NCBI RefSeq assembly: GCF_000337355.1
Contig: NZ_AOJH01000105.1
Coordinates: forward strand, 33,066-97,065
Length of the DNA stretch: 64,000 nt
Source of the DNA: Halorubrum kocurii JCM 14978
GTDB taxonomy: Archaea; Halobacteriota; Halobacteria; Halobacteriales; Haloferacaceae
Direction of reading: 5' to 3'
The position numbers and the translations under genes were made by a program. The notes under the pieces are model-generated. The model saw nothing but the letters and a program-made list of their open reading frames with translations. It did no database searches and was not told the DNA's origin. This document shows, in pieces, positions 8,549-17,847 of this stretch. Position 1 is the stretch's first letter. Every line of letters starts with the position of its first letter.

Positions 8549-9936
8549 CACGACACACGGACGACAACGGAGAGGCGACGGACGCAAACGGAACGAGCGG
8601 CGGCGACGACCGCGCCGCCACCGACGGCGGCGTCGAGAGCGCGACCGGCGGTACCGACGCGCCCGAGCTCGACCCGGACGCCTACGACCCGGTCGACGTG
8701 TTCCCGGGCGGCGACCTCGACCTCCGGGAGGGCGCCGACTCCTGTTACAAGTGTACGAGCTGTGACACCTCCTGTCCGGTGGCCGAGGTCGACGAGGAGT
8801 TCCCGGGGCCGAAGTTCCAGGGCCCGGAGCAGTGGCGGCTCAAGCGCAAGGAGGACCACGACATCGACGAGTCGATCACCTCCTGCTCGAACTGCATGCG
8901 CTGTGACGACGCCTGTCCCTCCTCGGTGCCGCTCTCGCAGATGCACAACGAGGCGCGCGGCCAGTTCGTCGAAGAGCAGATGGAGAAGCTGTCGGTGGAG
9001 TACGTCCGGAACCGGATCTTAGCGAACTACCACACCTCGGCCCAGCTGGCGAGCGTCTTCCCGCGGACCGCCTCGTTCACGATGAACTTCGGTCCGGTCC
9101 GCTGGGTGATGGAGAAGACGATGGGGATCCCGAAGGAGCGCGACTTCCCCGAGTTCGCCACCGAGACGTTCCGCGAGTGGTGGAAGGGGCGCGGCGGCGC
9201 GCAGGTCGAGAACCCGGACAAGCGCGTGGCGTACTTCCACGGCTGTTACTCCAACTTCAACACGCCGGAGGTCGGCAAGGCGATGGTCCGCGTGTACGAG
9301 CACTTCGGCTACGAGGTGATGGTGCCCCCGCAGAAGTGTTCGGGCACGCCGATGTTCGCGAACGGGATGCTGACTGACGCGCGGCGGCACGCGGAGACGA
9401 ACGTCGAGAGCCTCGTCGAGGCCATCGGCGACGGCGCCGACGTGATCGCCTCCTGTACCTCCTGTTCGCTGTCACTGCGGCAGGAGTACCCCGAGCTGTT
9501 CGACATCCACGGGATCGAAGACGTCTCCGAGCACACCTACGAGGCGCTCGAGTACCTCCGGATCAACGAGGACCTCGAAGGCGAACTGGCCGAGAACGAG
9601 CTCGCCGACGAGCAGTCGTACGCCTACCACGCGCCGTGTCACGCCCGCAATCAGGGGCTCTCCCGGCAGGCGGTCGAGACGTTCCGCGACGTCGACGGCG
9701 TCACCATGGAGGACGTCGGCGACTCCTGTTCGGGCATCTCCGGCACCTACGGCTGGAAGGAGGAGAAGTACGAGAAGTCGATGAAGATCGGCGCGGAGAT
9801 GTTCGAGCACATGGAGGACGCGGAGGGCGACGTGGGAATGACCGAGTGTCCGACCTGCGCGATGCAGATGGAACACGGCACCGGCTACGAGATCAAGCAC
9901 CCGCTTCAGCTGCTTGAGGACGCCGTCGTCGCGTAG
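8545..9936 (+). CDS. glpC: anaerobic-type glycerol-3-phosphate dehydrogenase iron-sulfur subunit C
   Basis: 463 aa. After an acidic, low-complexity N-terminus (about 1-65) there are two [4Fe-4S] ferredoxin motifs (CYKCTSCDTSCP and CSNCMRCDDACP). Two CCG (cysteine-rich) domains follow, visible as FHGCYSNFN/KCSGTPM/CTSC and PCHARNQG/SCSGISG/CPTC. The subunit anchors the GlpAB dimer to the membrane and hands electrons to menaquinone. The start overlaps the glpB stop (ATGA). The distal end of the operon is followed by a 104-bp gap with no clear U-tract terminator. Confidence 0.92.
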   Translation: MTRHTDDNGEATDANGTSGGDDRAATDGGVESATGGTDAPELDPDAYDPVDVFPGGDLDLREGADSCYKCTSCDTSCPVAEVDEEFPGPKFQGPEQWRLKRKEDHDIDESITSCSNCMRCDDACPSSVPLSQMHNEARGQFVEEQMEKLSVEYVRNRILANYHTSAQLASVFPRTASFTMNFGPVRWVMEKTMGIPKERDFPEFATETFREWWKGRGGAQVENPDKRVAYFHGCYSNFNTPEVGKAMVRVYEHFGYEVMVPPQKCSGTPMFANGMLTDARRHAETNVESLVEAIGDGADVIASCTSCSLSLRQEYPELFDIHGIEDVSEHTYEALEYLRINEDLEGELAENELADEQSYAYHAPCHARNQGLSRQAVETFRDVDGVTMEDVGDSCSGISGTYGWKEEKYEKSMKIGAEMFEHMEDAEGDVGMTECPTCAMQMEHGTGYEIKHPLQLLEDAVVA

Positions 9937-10040
9937 AACCGCCCGACTGCGACTCGCCGCGGTTCGTTCTTCCGCTCCGATTTTCAGATGAGATAACCGC
10001 GAAGGAACGTTTATTCCCGGATATCTGGTAGCCCAAGCAC

Positions 10041-11090
10041 GTGACGCTCGCACAGTTCCTCGACCAATTCGACGGCGCCGATCGGTCCATCGTCGTCAAC
10101 CGCACCGACCCGGACCCCGTCTTGAACATGCTCGTCGACACGTTCGGGGAAGACGCGGTGAACGTGGTCGACGAGACCATGGGAGGTATCGACCGACCAA
10201 GCGATACGGGCGGACTGGTCGGGGGCGAGTCCGACGAGCGCGAAACTGACGGCGGTCGTTCCGACCCCGGCGGAGAGCTCACGACCCGGGAGTTCACGAC
10301 GGATCGGATCACCGACCCGAACGGAGCGAGCGTGACGCGAGAGCCCGCCGACCGACCCGAGCCCGACGACGACTGCCCGGCGATCAACGTCGACGCGCTC
10401 CGGCGGCACGAGGACGTGCCATTCGACGGTGACAGGCTCGGGGAACTGGAGAACCTCGCGCTGCTCGTCGAGGGCGACCGGGTAATCGCGGGGTCGACCC
10501 TGGACGAACTGGGCGAAACGGTGCTGCTCGTGAACTCGGACCTGTACGTCACCGGGGCTCGGACGCTCGACGACGTCGACCTGCCGTCGGTGATCAGCGG
10601 GCTCACCGACACGACCTTCACGCTGCGCGGGTATCCCGAGTCGAACCGACAGAAGCTCCTGCTCATCACCATCTCGCGGTTCATCGAGCGGACCGCGTGG
10701 CTGGCCGGCGACGGGACGCTCCGCTCGTCGTTTCAGCGCCTCTCGCGCATCGACGACGAGGTCGGCACGCGAAGCGTGTACGAGCGCGTGTCGAGGGCCG
10801 GCGTGGACACCCACCTCTACGGCGTCCCGGACGACCTCCCGCGCGACCTCGACGCGGTGATCCACGGGGGCGACACCCGCGACTTCACCGACGCGTGGTT
10901 CGTCCTCTTCCGGCCTCCGGAGGGTCCGAGCCCGACCGAGGGCACTCCCGAGAGCGATCTCGAGCGGGGGGTAGACGGCGGCGTGGGGATGCTCGCGGTC
11001 GAGACGGAGCCGCGGGTCTGGCGCGGGCTCTGGACGTTCGACGCCGATCGGGTGCGGTCGCTGAACCGCTACATCGAGCGAAATCTGTAG
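10041..11090 (+). CDS. DICT sensory domain protein
   Basis: 349 aa, GTG start supported by a TATA-like cgtttattc (about 10008-10016) some 28 nt upstream. The C-terminal two-thirds (about 115-345) has the pattern of the DICT domain found in haloarchaeal sensors, with an LSRIDDEVGTRSVYERVS stretch and a closing GLWTFDADRVRSLNRYIERN. The first 110 residues look like a separate domain joined by an acidic linker. No output domain (HTH, GGDEF or kinase) is present, so it probably modulates a partner protein. DICT proteins are associated with light or phytochrome-like signalling, but the ligand here is unknown. Confidence 0.7.
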   Translation: MTLAQFLDQFDGADRSIVVNRTDPDPVLNMLVDTFGEDAVNVVDETMGGIDRPSDTGGLVGGESDERETDGGRSDPGGELTTREFTTDRITDPNGASVTREPADRPEPDDDCPAINVDALRRHEDVPFDGDRLGELENLALLVEGDRVIAGSTLDELGETVLLVNSDLYVTGARTLDDVDLPSVISGLTDTTFTLRGYPESNRQKLLLITISRFIERTAWLAGDGTLRSSFQRLSRIDDEVGTRSVYERVSRAGVDTHLYGVPDDLPRDLDAVIHGGDTRDFTDAWFVLFRPPEGPSPTEGTPESDLERGVDGGVGMLAVETEPRVWRGLWTFDADRVRSLNRYIERNL

Positions 11091-11111
11091 GAAAGACGAA
11101 AGCCGCTCCGT

Positions 11112-12257
11112 CTACAACCCGAGTTCGCGCCCCAACACGACGTGTTGGATCTCGCTCGTCCCCTCACCGATCTCCATCAGCTTCGCGTCGCGGTAGAACC
11201 GCTGGGGCGCGAAGTCGGTGGTGTAGCCGTAGCCGCCGAGCGTCTGGACCGCCTCCTCGGCCACCTCGCGGGCGGCCTCGCTGGCGTCGAGCTTCGCCAG
11301 CGCGGACTCCCGCGTGACGGACTCGCCGGCGTCGTACTTCGTGGCCGCCTTGTGCGTCAGCAGGCGGGCGCGCTCCGTCTGGCGGTGCATGTGGACCACC
11401 TTGTCGCGGATCGCGTCGAACTTCGCGATCGGTCTCCCGAACTGCTCTCGCTCGCCGGCGTACTCCTTGGCGGCCTCGTAGGCGCCCTGCGCGAGGCCGA
11501 CCGAGAGCGCGGCGATGGAGATCCGTCCGCCGTCGAGCGTCTTCATCGTCTGCGTCCAGCCGTCGCCCTCCTCGCCGAGCAGCCGGTCCTCGGGGATCCG
11601 CACGTCGTCCAGCGCGATCTCGCAGGTGGGCGAGCAGTTGAGCCCCATCTTGTCCCAGACCGTCGTCACCTCGAACCCGTCGTCGTCGGGGTCGACGATG
11701 AACGTCGAGATCCCGTCGTACCCAGCGTCGGCGTCGGTGACGGCCTTCACGAGGACGCTGTTGGCGACGCTCGCGTTCGTGATGAACTGCTTGGTGCCGT
11801 TCAGCACGTACTCGCCCGCGTCGGCGTCGTGCTCGGCGGTCGTGTCCATGTCCGAGGCGTCGGAGCCGCTGCCGGGCTCCGTGAGCGCCCACGCGCCGAG
11901 TTCGCCGCCCGCCGCGAGCGGCCGGAGCCACTCCTCCTTCTGCTCCGCCGTCCCGAACAGCTCGATCGGCTTCGCGCCCAGCGAGGTGTGGGCGGCGTAA
12001 GAGAGCCCGATCCCACCGGAGACGCGGCCCAGCTCCTCGGTGACCAGCGCGTACATGAGCTGGTCCCCGCCGAGCCCGCCGTACTCCTCGGAGACGGGCA
12101 CGCCCATCACGTCGAGGTCGCTGAGGTCGGCGAACACCTCGTCGGGGAACCGGTGCTCGTCCTCGATCTCCTGTGCGATCGGCCGGATCTCCTCCTCGCA
12201 AAACTCCCGCACGGTGTCGCGGATCATCCGGTGTTCCGCGGGCAGCTCGAAGTCCAT
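11112..12257 (-). CDS. acyl-CoA dehydrogenase
   Basis: 381 aa, the normal length for the family. It introduces an alpha-beta double bond into acyl-CoA using FAD and passes electrons to ETF. Visible signatures are WALTEPGSGSDASDM, the loop TLGGYGYTTDFAPQRFYRDAK and the terminal GEGTSEIQ, where the first Glu of EGT is the expected catalytic base. The ATG is favoured over the longer open frame because a TATA-like gtttatgac (about 12280-12288, minus strand) lies about 27 nt upstream. The substrate (short-chain, branched-chain or glutaryl) cannot be decided. Confidence 0.88.
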   Translation of the reverse strand: MDFELPAEHRMIRDTVREFCEEEIRPIAQEIEDEHRFPDEVFADLSDLDVMGVPVSEEYGGLGGDQLMYALVTEELGRVSGGIGLSYAAHTSLGAKPIELFGTAEQKEEWLRPLAAGGELGAWALTEPGSGSDASDMDTTAEHDADAGEYVLNGTKQFITNASVANSVLVKAVTDADAGYDGISTFIVDPDDDGFEVTTVWDKMGLNCSPTCEIALDDVRIPEDRLLGEEGDGWTQTMKTLDGGRISIAALSVGLAQGAYEAAKEYAGEREQFGRPIAKFDAIRDKVVHMHRQTERARLLTHKAATKYDAGESVTRESALAKLDASEAAREVAEEAVQTLGGYGYTTDFAPQRFYRDAKLMEIGEGTSEIQHVVLGRELGL

Positions 12258-12362
12258 GCGCAAGAATTGCGACGCGTCGTCATAAACGGAACGAACGACC
12301 GTTAACGATCCGCGCCGGCACCGACGTGACCATTTATCAGGCGCGGTCGCCTCAAACCGCCC

Positions 12363-13160
12363 ATGGAGCTTCGCCGGCTCGTGCGCGGCCGCGTGGACTG
12401 GCCCGACATCGAGCGGGTCGTCCGCGAGCTGGCGGACCGGTACGACCGCGACGAGATGCGGGTGCGCTTCCTCGACGCCGACAACTGGCTGTCGACGCCG
12501 ATGGTGATCGACGACGACCTGTTCGTGAAGGTGATCACCCGCCAGAACACGCTGGTCCACGCGCTGTTCACGACCGGGCGGAACCTCGGGGCGTTCTCCG
12601 CGGGCACCGAGGGGTTCTTCGAGCGCTACGAGACCCCCTACGAGATGGCGCGCCACGAGCTGGAGGCGACGCGACGGGTCCGCGAGATCGGCGTCAACGC
12701 GCCGGAGCCGATCGAGGCGCTGGAGGTCGGCGACCTCGGCGTCGTCGTGTTAGAGTACCTCCCCGAGTTCCGGGCGCTCGACGAGCTCGACGCCGGGGAC
12801 GTGGCCGCGCTCGCCCCGGCGCTCTTCGCCACACTCCGGACGATCCACGACGCCGGGCTCGCCCACGGCGACCTCCGCGCCGAGAACGTGCTCGTGCGCG
12901 ACGGCGACCTCTACGTCATCGACGCGACGAGCGTGAGCGAGGAGGGCCGCGCGTCCGCGCGGTCGTACGACATCGCGAGCGCGCTCGCCGCGCTGGAGCC
13001 CCTGATCGGCGCCGCCGACGCCGTCGAGGCCGCGCTCGACAGCTACTCCACCGACGAGATTCTGGCGGCACGGCAGTTCCTCGACTTCGTCGCCATCCGG
13101 CCCGACCACGAGTTCGACGCCGCCGGGCTCACCGGCGAACTGGAGAAGCGGGCGGCCTGA
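12363..13160 (+). CDS. RIO/Bud32-like protein kinase
   Basis: 265 aa atypical kinase. The N-terminal about 35 residues look like a small helical domain. The catalytic part has a Lys in FVKV (K56), the loop LAHGDLRAENVLV (H168-G-D, N175) and a metal-binding Asp in YVID (D187). The usual glycine-rich loop is poorly defined, as in the RIO and Bud32 families. It could phosphorylate a protein or a small molecule. A TATA-like ccatttatc about 28 nt upstream supports leaderless transcription. It is divergent from the acyl-CoA dehydrogenase gene. Confidence 0.7.
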   Translation: MELRRLVRGRVDWPDIERVVRELADRYDRDEMRVRFLDADNWLSTPMVIDDDLFVKVITRQNTLVHALFTTGRNLGAFSAGTEGFFERYETPYEMARHELEATRRVREIGVNAPEPIEALEVGDLGVVVLEYLPEFRALDELDAGDVAALAPALFATLRTIHDAGLAHGDLRAENVLVRDGDLYVIDATSVSEEGRASARSYDIASALAALEPLIGAADAVEAALDSYSTDEILAARQFLDFVAIRPDHEFDAAGLTGELEKRAA

Positions 13161-13191
13161 GGGAACCGGGTCGGGGCGACCGCGCTCGCGC

Positions 13192-14127
13192 TCACTCCGT
13201 GGCCGCGTCCGATGCCCCGTCGGCCGTCTCCGCGCGGTCGCGGCTCACGGTCCAAATGCCGACGGTCATCAGCGCGCCGCCGACCACGAATCCCGATCCG
13301 AGCGACTCGCCGAGCAGCGCGGCCCCGAGCGCCGCGCCGACCGCGGGCTGCGCGAAGAAGAAGACGGCCACCGTCCCCGCCGGCACGTACTCCAAGCCCT
13401 TGTACCAGAGGTACCAGGCCGCCGCCGTCGCCCCCAGTCCGAGGTACAGCACGGCCGCGACCGACTCGGCGGTCAGCGGGAGGTCGGCCGGCGAGAGACC
13501 GAGGTACCACAGCTCGCCGGCCGCGAGGGCGCCGAGCATCGGGAGGCTGGCCAGCGAGGAGTACGTCGCCGCCCGCAGCGCCCCGTGTCGCCTGACCGCG
13601 CGCAGCCCCCAGACGGTGTAGCCGGCCCACGTCGCGCTACCGACGAGGAGCAGCGCCACGCCGAGGGCGTTGCCCGCGGCCATCGACCCCAGGTCGTACT
13701 GCCCGGCGACGACGACCGCGGTCCCGACGCCGGCGACGGTCATCCCGCCCGCTTTCGCGGTCGTGACCCGCTCGCCGAGCACGGCCGCGCCGAGCAGAAC
13801 GGTGAACACGGGCGTGAGAACCGTCAGCAGCGACCCCTGGCTGGCGTTCGTCAGCTCCGTGCCGACGAACTGGGTCGCGATCGTCACGGTCACCCAGCCA
13901 CCGAGCGCGACGAAGGTCGGCCACTCGCTTCGGGAGGGCGCGGGACCGCCACGCCCGGCGACCGCGAGCCAGAGCGCGCCGGCGCCGACCGCGACCCGGA
14001 GGAAGCCGAGCGTCACGGGCGGGATCAGGTCGAACCCCCACTTGCTGACGACGTACATGCCGCCCCACAGCGCCGCGGCTGCGAGGGGCGCGAGCGCAAA
14101 CGCGTATCGACCGATACCTGATGACAT
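13192..14127 (-). CDS. EamA/DMT-family metabolite transporter
   Basis: 311 aa with about ten hydrophobic segments arranged as two five-TM EamA repeats, each ending in a GEslGSGF/GErvTTAK-like loop. Proteins of this DMT family move amino acids, nucleosides or other metabolites across the membrane, usually outward. It lies 46 bp downstream of livF on the same strand and might be read through from the amino acid ABC operon, but has its own start. The substrate is not evident. Confidence 0.8.
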   Translation of the reverse strand: MSSGIGRYAFALAPLAAAALWGGMYVVSKWGFDLIPPVTLGFLRVAVGAGALWLAVAGRGGPAPSRSEWPTFVALGGWVTVTIATQFVGTELTNASQGSLLTVLTPVFTVLLGAAVLGERVTTAKAGGMTVAGVGTAVVVAGQYDLGSMAAGNALGVALLLVGSATWAGYTVWGLRAVRRHGALRAATYSSLASLPMLGALAAGELWYLGLSPADLPLTAESVAAVLYLGLGATAAAWYLWYKGLEYVPAGTVAVFFFAQPAVGAALGAALLGESLGSGFVVGGALMTVGIWTVSRDRAETADGASDAATE

Positions 14128-14173
14128 GCGGGGATGTGAGGAGGACGGAAGGAAGGAAGAAACGCCCGGGGAC

Positions 14174-14923
14174 TCAGCCGCCGAGGTACAGCTGGGAGAC
14201 CTCCTCGTCGTTGAGGAGCTCCTCCGGCGTGCCCTCGAAGCGGACCGTCCCCTGATCGAGGACGTAGCCCCGGTCGGAGATGCCGAGCCCCTTCGTCACG
14301 TTCTGTTCGACCATCAGGATCGCGGTGTCCATGTCGTTGACCTCCTGCACGTCCTCGAACACGTCGTCGGCCGTGTTGGGCGCGAGCCCCGCGGACGGCT
14401 CGTCGATGAGCAGCACGTCGGGCTCCATCACCAACGCCCGGGCGAACGCCAGCACCTGGCGCTGGCCGCCCGAGAGCGTCTTGGCCTTCGAGCCGCGCTT
14501 CTCGTCGATGATCGGGAACCGGTCGTACAGCGTCTCGATCACCTCTTCGAGGCCGCCGTCGCGGGCGACGCCGCCCATCCGGAGGTTCTCGTCGATTGTC
14601 AGCGAGCCGAACACGTTGTCGGTCTGGGGGACGTAGCCGATCCCCTCGCGGACGATCTCCTCGGGCGCCATCCCGCCGATGTCGCGGCCGTGGTACTCGA
14701 CGGTCCCCGTCCACGGCGTCAACATCCCGAACGCCGTCTTGAGCACCGTCGACTTCCCGGCCCCGTTGGGGCCGACGAGACAGACGATCTCGCCCGGGTC
14801 GAGCCGGACCGAGCAGTCGTCGAGCACCTGCACCTCGCCGTACCCGCTGTCGACGCCCGACAGCGAGAGCACGGGACCGGCTCCGTCGGTGGCCTCTTCG
14901 GGCCGAGTGGTGTCGTCGCTCAT
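14174..14923 (-). CDS. livF: branched-chain-type amino acid ABC transporter ATPase (LivF)
   Basis: 249 aa. Walker A GPNGAGKST, the ABC signature LSGGQRQVLAFARALV, Walker B DVLLIDEPSAGLAP and the H-loop (here Gln, MVEQN, normal in LivF) are all visible. It powers import together with LivG. The start overlaps the livG stop (ATGA). The first about 20 residues are an acidic extension. This is the last gene of the liv operon. Confidence 0.9.
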   Translation of the reverse strand: MSDDTTRPEEATDGAGPVLSLSGVDSGYGEVQVLDDCSVRLDPGEIVCLVGPNGAGKSTVLKTAFGMLTPWTGTVEYHGRDIGGMAPEEIVREGIGYVPQTDNVFGSLTIDENLRMGGVARDGGLEEVIETLYDRFPIIDEKRGSKAKTLSGGQRQVLAFARALVMEPDVLLIDEPSAGLAPNTADDVFEDVQEVNDMDTAILMVEQNVTKGLGISDRGYVLDQGTVRFEGTPEELLNDEEVSQLYLGG

Positions 14924-15708
14924 GTGCCGCCTCCGAGGTACGCCTCGATGACGCGATCGTCGCTCCGGACGCCGTCCGGCGTCCCCTCCGTCAGGACGCT
15001 CCCTTGGTCCAAGACGACGATCGGGTCCGCCAGGTCCATCACGAACTCCATGTCGTGTTCGATCAGCAGGAACGTCGTCCCCTGCTCGTTGAGCCGCCGG
15101 ATCTGGTCTTTGAGCTTCTTGGCCAGCGTCGGGTTCACCCCCGCGACTGGCTCGTCGAGCAGCAGCACCTCCGGCTCGGCGAGCATCGCCCGCGCGAGCT
15201 CGACGAGCTTCATCTGGCCGCCGGAGATGTCCGTCGCGGGCTGGGTCGCGAGGTGATCGATCTCGAAGTCCTCTAAGATCCGCTCCGCGTCGGCGAGGTT
15301 CGCCGACTCGCTCTCCGAAACCGCCCCCGGCGTGGCGAACAGCTTGACGAACGACTCGCCGGGCTGGTTCCGCGGGCCGACGAGCATCGCCTCGCGGACG
15401 GTCATCCCCTCCAGCTTGCGAGGGGTCTGGAACGTCCGGATGAGGCCGTGCTCGGCCACCTCGTACGGCTCCATCCCGGTCACGTCGGTCCCGTTCACCT
15501 CGACGGTCCCGCCGTCCGGCTCGTAGAAGCCGGAGATGAGGTTGAACAGCGTCGACTTCCCGGCCCCGTTGGGGCCGATGAGCCCGGTGATCGTGCCGCG
15601 CTCGACCGCGAAAGTCGCGTGGTCGGTCGCGGCGAGGCCGCCGAACGACTTCTGGAGGTCGTCGACGCGGAGGACGGCGTCCTCCTTGGGGAGCGCGCCC
15701 TCACTCAT
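14920..15708 (-). CDS. livG: branched-chain-type amino acid ABC transporter ATPase (LivG)
   Basis: 262 aa from ATG (MSEGALPK). A GTG three codons earlier would also be possible. Walker A GPNGAGKSTLFN, signature SGGQMKLVELARAM, Walker B EVLLLDEPVAGVNP and H-loop LLIEHDMEF fit LivG, as does the insertion between Walker A and the signature. It overlaps livM by 8 bp at its start and livF by 4 bp at its end, indicating tight translational coupling. Confidence 0.9.
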   Translation of the reverse strand: MSEGALPKEDAVLRVDDLQKSFGGLAATDHATFAVERGTITGLIGPNGAGKSTLFNLISGFYEPDGGTVEVNGTDVTGMEPYEVAEHGLIRTFQTPRKLEGMTVREAMLVGPRNQPGESFVKLFATPGAVSESESANLADAERILEDFEIDHLATQPATDISGGQMKLVELARAMLAEPEVLLLDEPVAGVNPTLAKKLKDQIRRLNEQGTTFLLIEHDMEFVMDLADPIVVLDQGSVLTEGTPDGVRSDDRVIEAYLGGGT

Positions 15709-16882
15709 CGCCACCACCCCCTTTCTGTTCGCGGACGCCGCTGTCCGGCGTCTCGGTCGTTCCGCCCCCGTCGACCGCGCTCGGCCAGATCAGCTCCCGC
15801 TGGGGCGGGAGGACCCCCTGCGGCCGGTAGCGCATCACGGCGACGATCACGATCCCGATCAACAGCAGCCGCATCGGTGCCGGATCGATCGGGATCGCGA
15901 AGTCGTTCAGGAACCGCGTCCCCTCGCGGATGGTGACGATCACGATGCCGCCGAACAGCGCCCCGCGGTTGGAGCCGCTGCCGCCCAGAATCACGGCGAC
16001 CCACGCGTAGAACGTCGTGATCGGGTCGAGGTCGCCCGGCCCGACGTAGAGGTTCAGGTGGGTGTAGAACACGCCCGCCAGTGCCATGATCAGGCTCCCG
16101 AGGATGAACGACTGCATCTTGAACGAGTAGGTGTTCTTCCCGAGCGCCCGCGCGAGGTCCTCGTCGGACCGGATAGTGCGCAGCACGCGCCCCCACGGCG
16201 ACTGGTGCGCCCGCCGCAGCATCAAGAACGTCACGCCGGCGAACGTGAGCACGAGTAGGACGTTCAGCAGCGCCTCCCAGAACGACGTCCCGAGGATGAT
16301 CGGCGAGCCGGGGATCACAACCAGCCGGAGTCCCGGCATCGTCTCCGGGAACGTCGAGAGCACCGGCCACCCCTTGAAAAAGCTCGGAATCCCGCGCACG
16401 CCGGCGCTCCCGTTCGTCAGCCAGCGCTCGTTGAGCACGACCAGCCGGACGACCTCCGCCAGTCCGAGCGAGGCGATGGCGAGGTAGTCGGCCCGGAGCC
16501 GGAGCGTCGGGATGCCGATGAGCAGCGCTAACACGAGCGCGACGACGAGCGCGACGACGAGCCCGACGAGCGGGTTGAACCCGCCCGCAATCGGCGAGCT
16601 CTCGGCGGTCATCAGCGCGGACCCGTACGCGCCGATCCCGAAGAACGCGGCGACGCTGAAGTTGATCAGGCCGGTGAACCCCCACTGGGCGTTGAGCCCG
16701 AAGGACAACAGCGCGTACATCCCGGCGAGCCCGACGAGGAACAGGAAGTACGTCGGCCCGAGCGCGCCAGTGAGCAGCGCCCCGAGGAGGAACAGCATGA
16801 ACGCGACGCTGACGCCGAGCACCCACCTTTCCGGACGAGTCAGGTCGGCGAACGCCGCTTTCGGGTCGGCGAGGAGGCTCAT
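15701..16882 (-). CDS. livM: branched-chain-type amino acid ABC transporter permease (LivM)
   Basis: 393 aa with about ten membrane segments and the conserved permease stretch NAQWGFTGLINFSVAAFFGI plus the cytoplasmic loop with RADYLAIASLGLAEV. The start at MSLLADPK is fixed by the ATGA overlap with livH. The longer open frame to 17239 lies inside livH and is a shadow. The C-terminal about 35 residues are a soluble polar tail. It pairs with LivH to form the membrane channel. Confidence 0.88.
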   Translation of the reverse strand: MSLLADPKAAFADLTRPERWVLGVSVAFMLFLLGALLTGALGPTYFLFLVGLAGMYALLSFGLNAQWGFTGLINFSVAAFFGIGAYGSALMTAESSPIAGGFNPLVGLVVALVVALVLALLIGIPTLRLRADYLAIASLGLAEVVRLVVLNERWLTNGSAGVRGIPSFFKGWPVLSTFPETMPGLRLVVIPGSPIILGTSFWEALLNVLLVLTFAGVTFLMLRRAHQSPWGRVLRTIRSDEDLARALGKNTYSFKMQSFILGSLIMALAGVFYTHLNLYVGPGDLDPITTFYAWVAVILGGSGSNRGALFGGIVIVTIREGTRFLNDFAIPIDPAPMRLLLIGIVIVAVMRYRPQGVLPPQRELIWPSAVDGGGTTETPDSGVREQKGGGGDE

Positions 16883-17838
16883 GTTGCCCCCTCCCCGGCG
16901 ATCCCGTTGGGGCGAACCAACAGCACGACGACCATGATCACGAACGCGATCGCGTTCGCGTACTCGAGGGTTATCAGATTCTCGAGCAGGGTCGCGAGCC
17001 ACCCCTGCCCGATCGGTAGCGCCTCGACGACGTTGGAGAAGAACGGCGTTAATTGGGTTATCATGCCGATGAGGAAGCCGCCCGCCATCGCGCCGTAGAC
17101 GGAGCCGATTCCGCCGAGGATCACCGCCGCGAAGATGATCAACAGGAGGTTGAATCCCATCCGCGGCGAGAGCTGGTTGAACAGCCCGAGGAACACGCCC
17201 CCCGCGCCGGCGAGCCCGGCGCCGATGACCCACGTCCACAGCTTGACCCGCTTCGTTCGGATACCGCTGACCCGCGCGAGGTCGGGGTTGTCGGCCATCG
17301 CGCGCATCTTCCGGCCGAGGTCGGTGTACTGCAACAGGACGTGTAGTCCGGCGACGAGGACGACCGCCGAGGCGACGATCGCCACGTCGTGAAGCGTCAC
17401 TCGGACACCGTACGGGATGAGCGTCTCGATCGGGCGCAGCGACTGGATACCGAACCGGGTGAAGTCAGAGCCGAACCGGATCTGGATCACCGCGCGGTAG
17501 ATGAACGCGATCCCGATCGACGTGATCAACAGCCCGATCGAGTCGACGTCGAGCGGCTCGTAGATGAGCTTCTCGGTGCCGACCGCGACGACCGCCGCGA
17601 CGGCGATCCCCACGACTAAGGCGAGGAAGAAACCGTACGGCAGCCCCAACACCGCGCCGCCGAGCCCGCCGACGGCGCCGAACGTCACGAGCGCCGTGTA
17701 CGCGCCGATGGTCATCGTGTCGCCGTGCGCGAAGTTCGCGAAGTCGGCGATGCTGTACACCAGCGACAGCCCGATGCTGCCGAGGACGATGATGCTACTG
17801 AAGACCAGCCCGTTCGCTAGGTATCCGAGGACGGTCAT
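16879..17838 (-). CDS. livH: branched-chain-type amino acid ABC transporter permease (LivH)
   Basis: 319 aa, about eight to nine TM segments. The motif SLVYSIADFANFAHGDTMTIGAY near the N-terminus and FNQLSPRMGFNLLLIIFAAVILGG are typical of LivH permeases of the HAAT family. It lies 9 bp downstream of the binding-protein gene and overlaps livM by 4 bp. HAAT systems import branched-chain and other hydrophobic or neutral amino acids, and some import amides or urea, so the substrate is not certain. Confidence 0.88.
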   Translation of the reverse strand: MTVLGYLANGLVFSSIIVLGSIGLSLVYSIADFANFAHGDTMTIGAYTALVTFGAVGGLGGAVLGLPYGFFLALVVGIAVAAVVAVGTEKLIYEPLDVDSIGLLITSIGIAFIYRAVIQIRFGSDFTRFGIQSLRPIETLIPYGVRVTLHDVAIVASAVVLVAGLHVLLQYTDLGRKMRAMADNPDLARVSGIRTKRVKLWTWVIGAGLAGAGGVFLGLFNQLSPRMGFNLLLIIFAAVILGGIGSVYGAMAGGFLIGMITQLTPFFSNVVEALPIGQGWLATLLENLITLEYANAIAFVIMVVVLLVRPNGIAGEGAT

Positions 17839-17847
17839 CTGTCGGGA

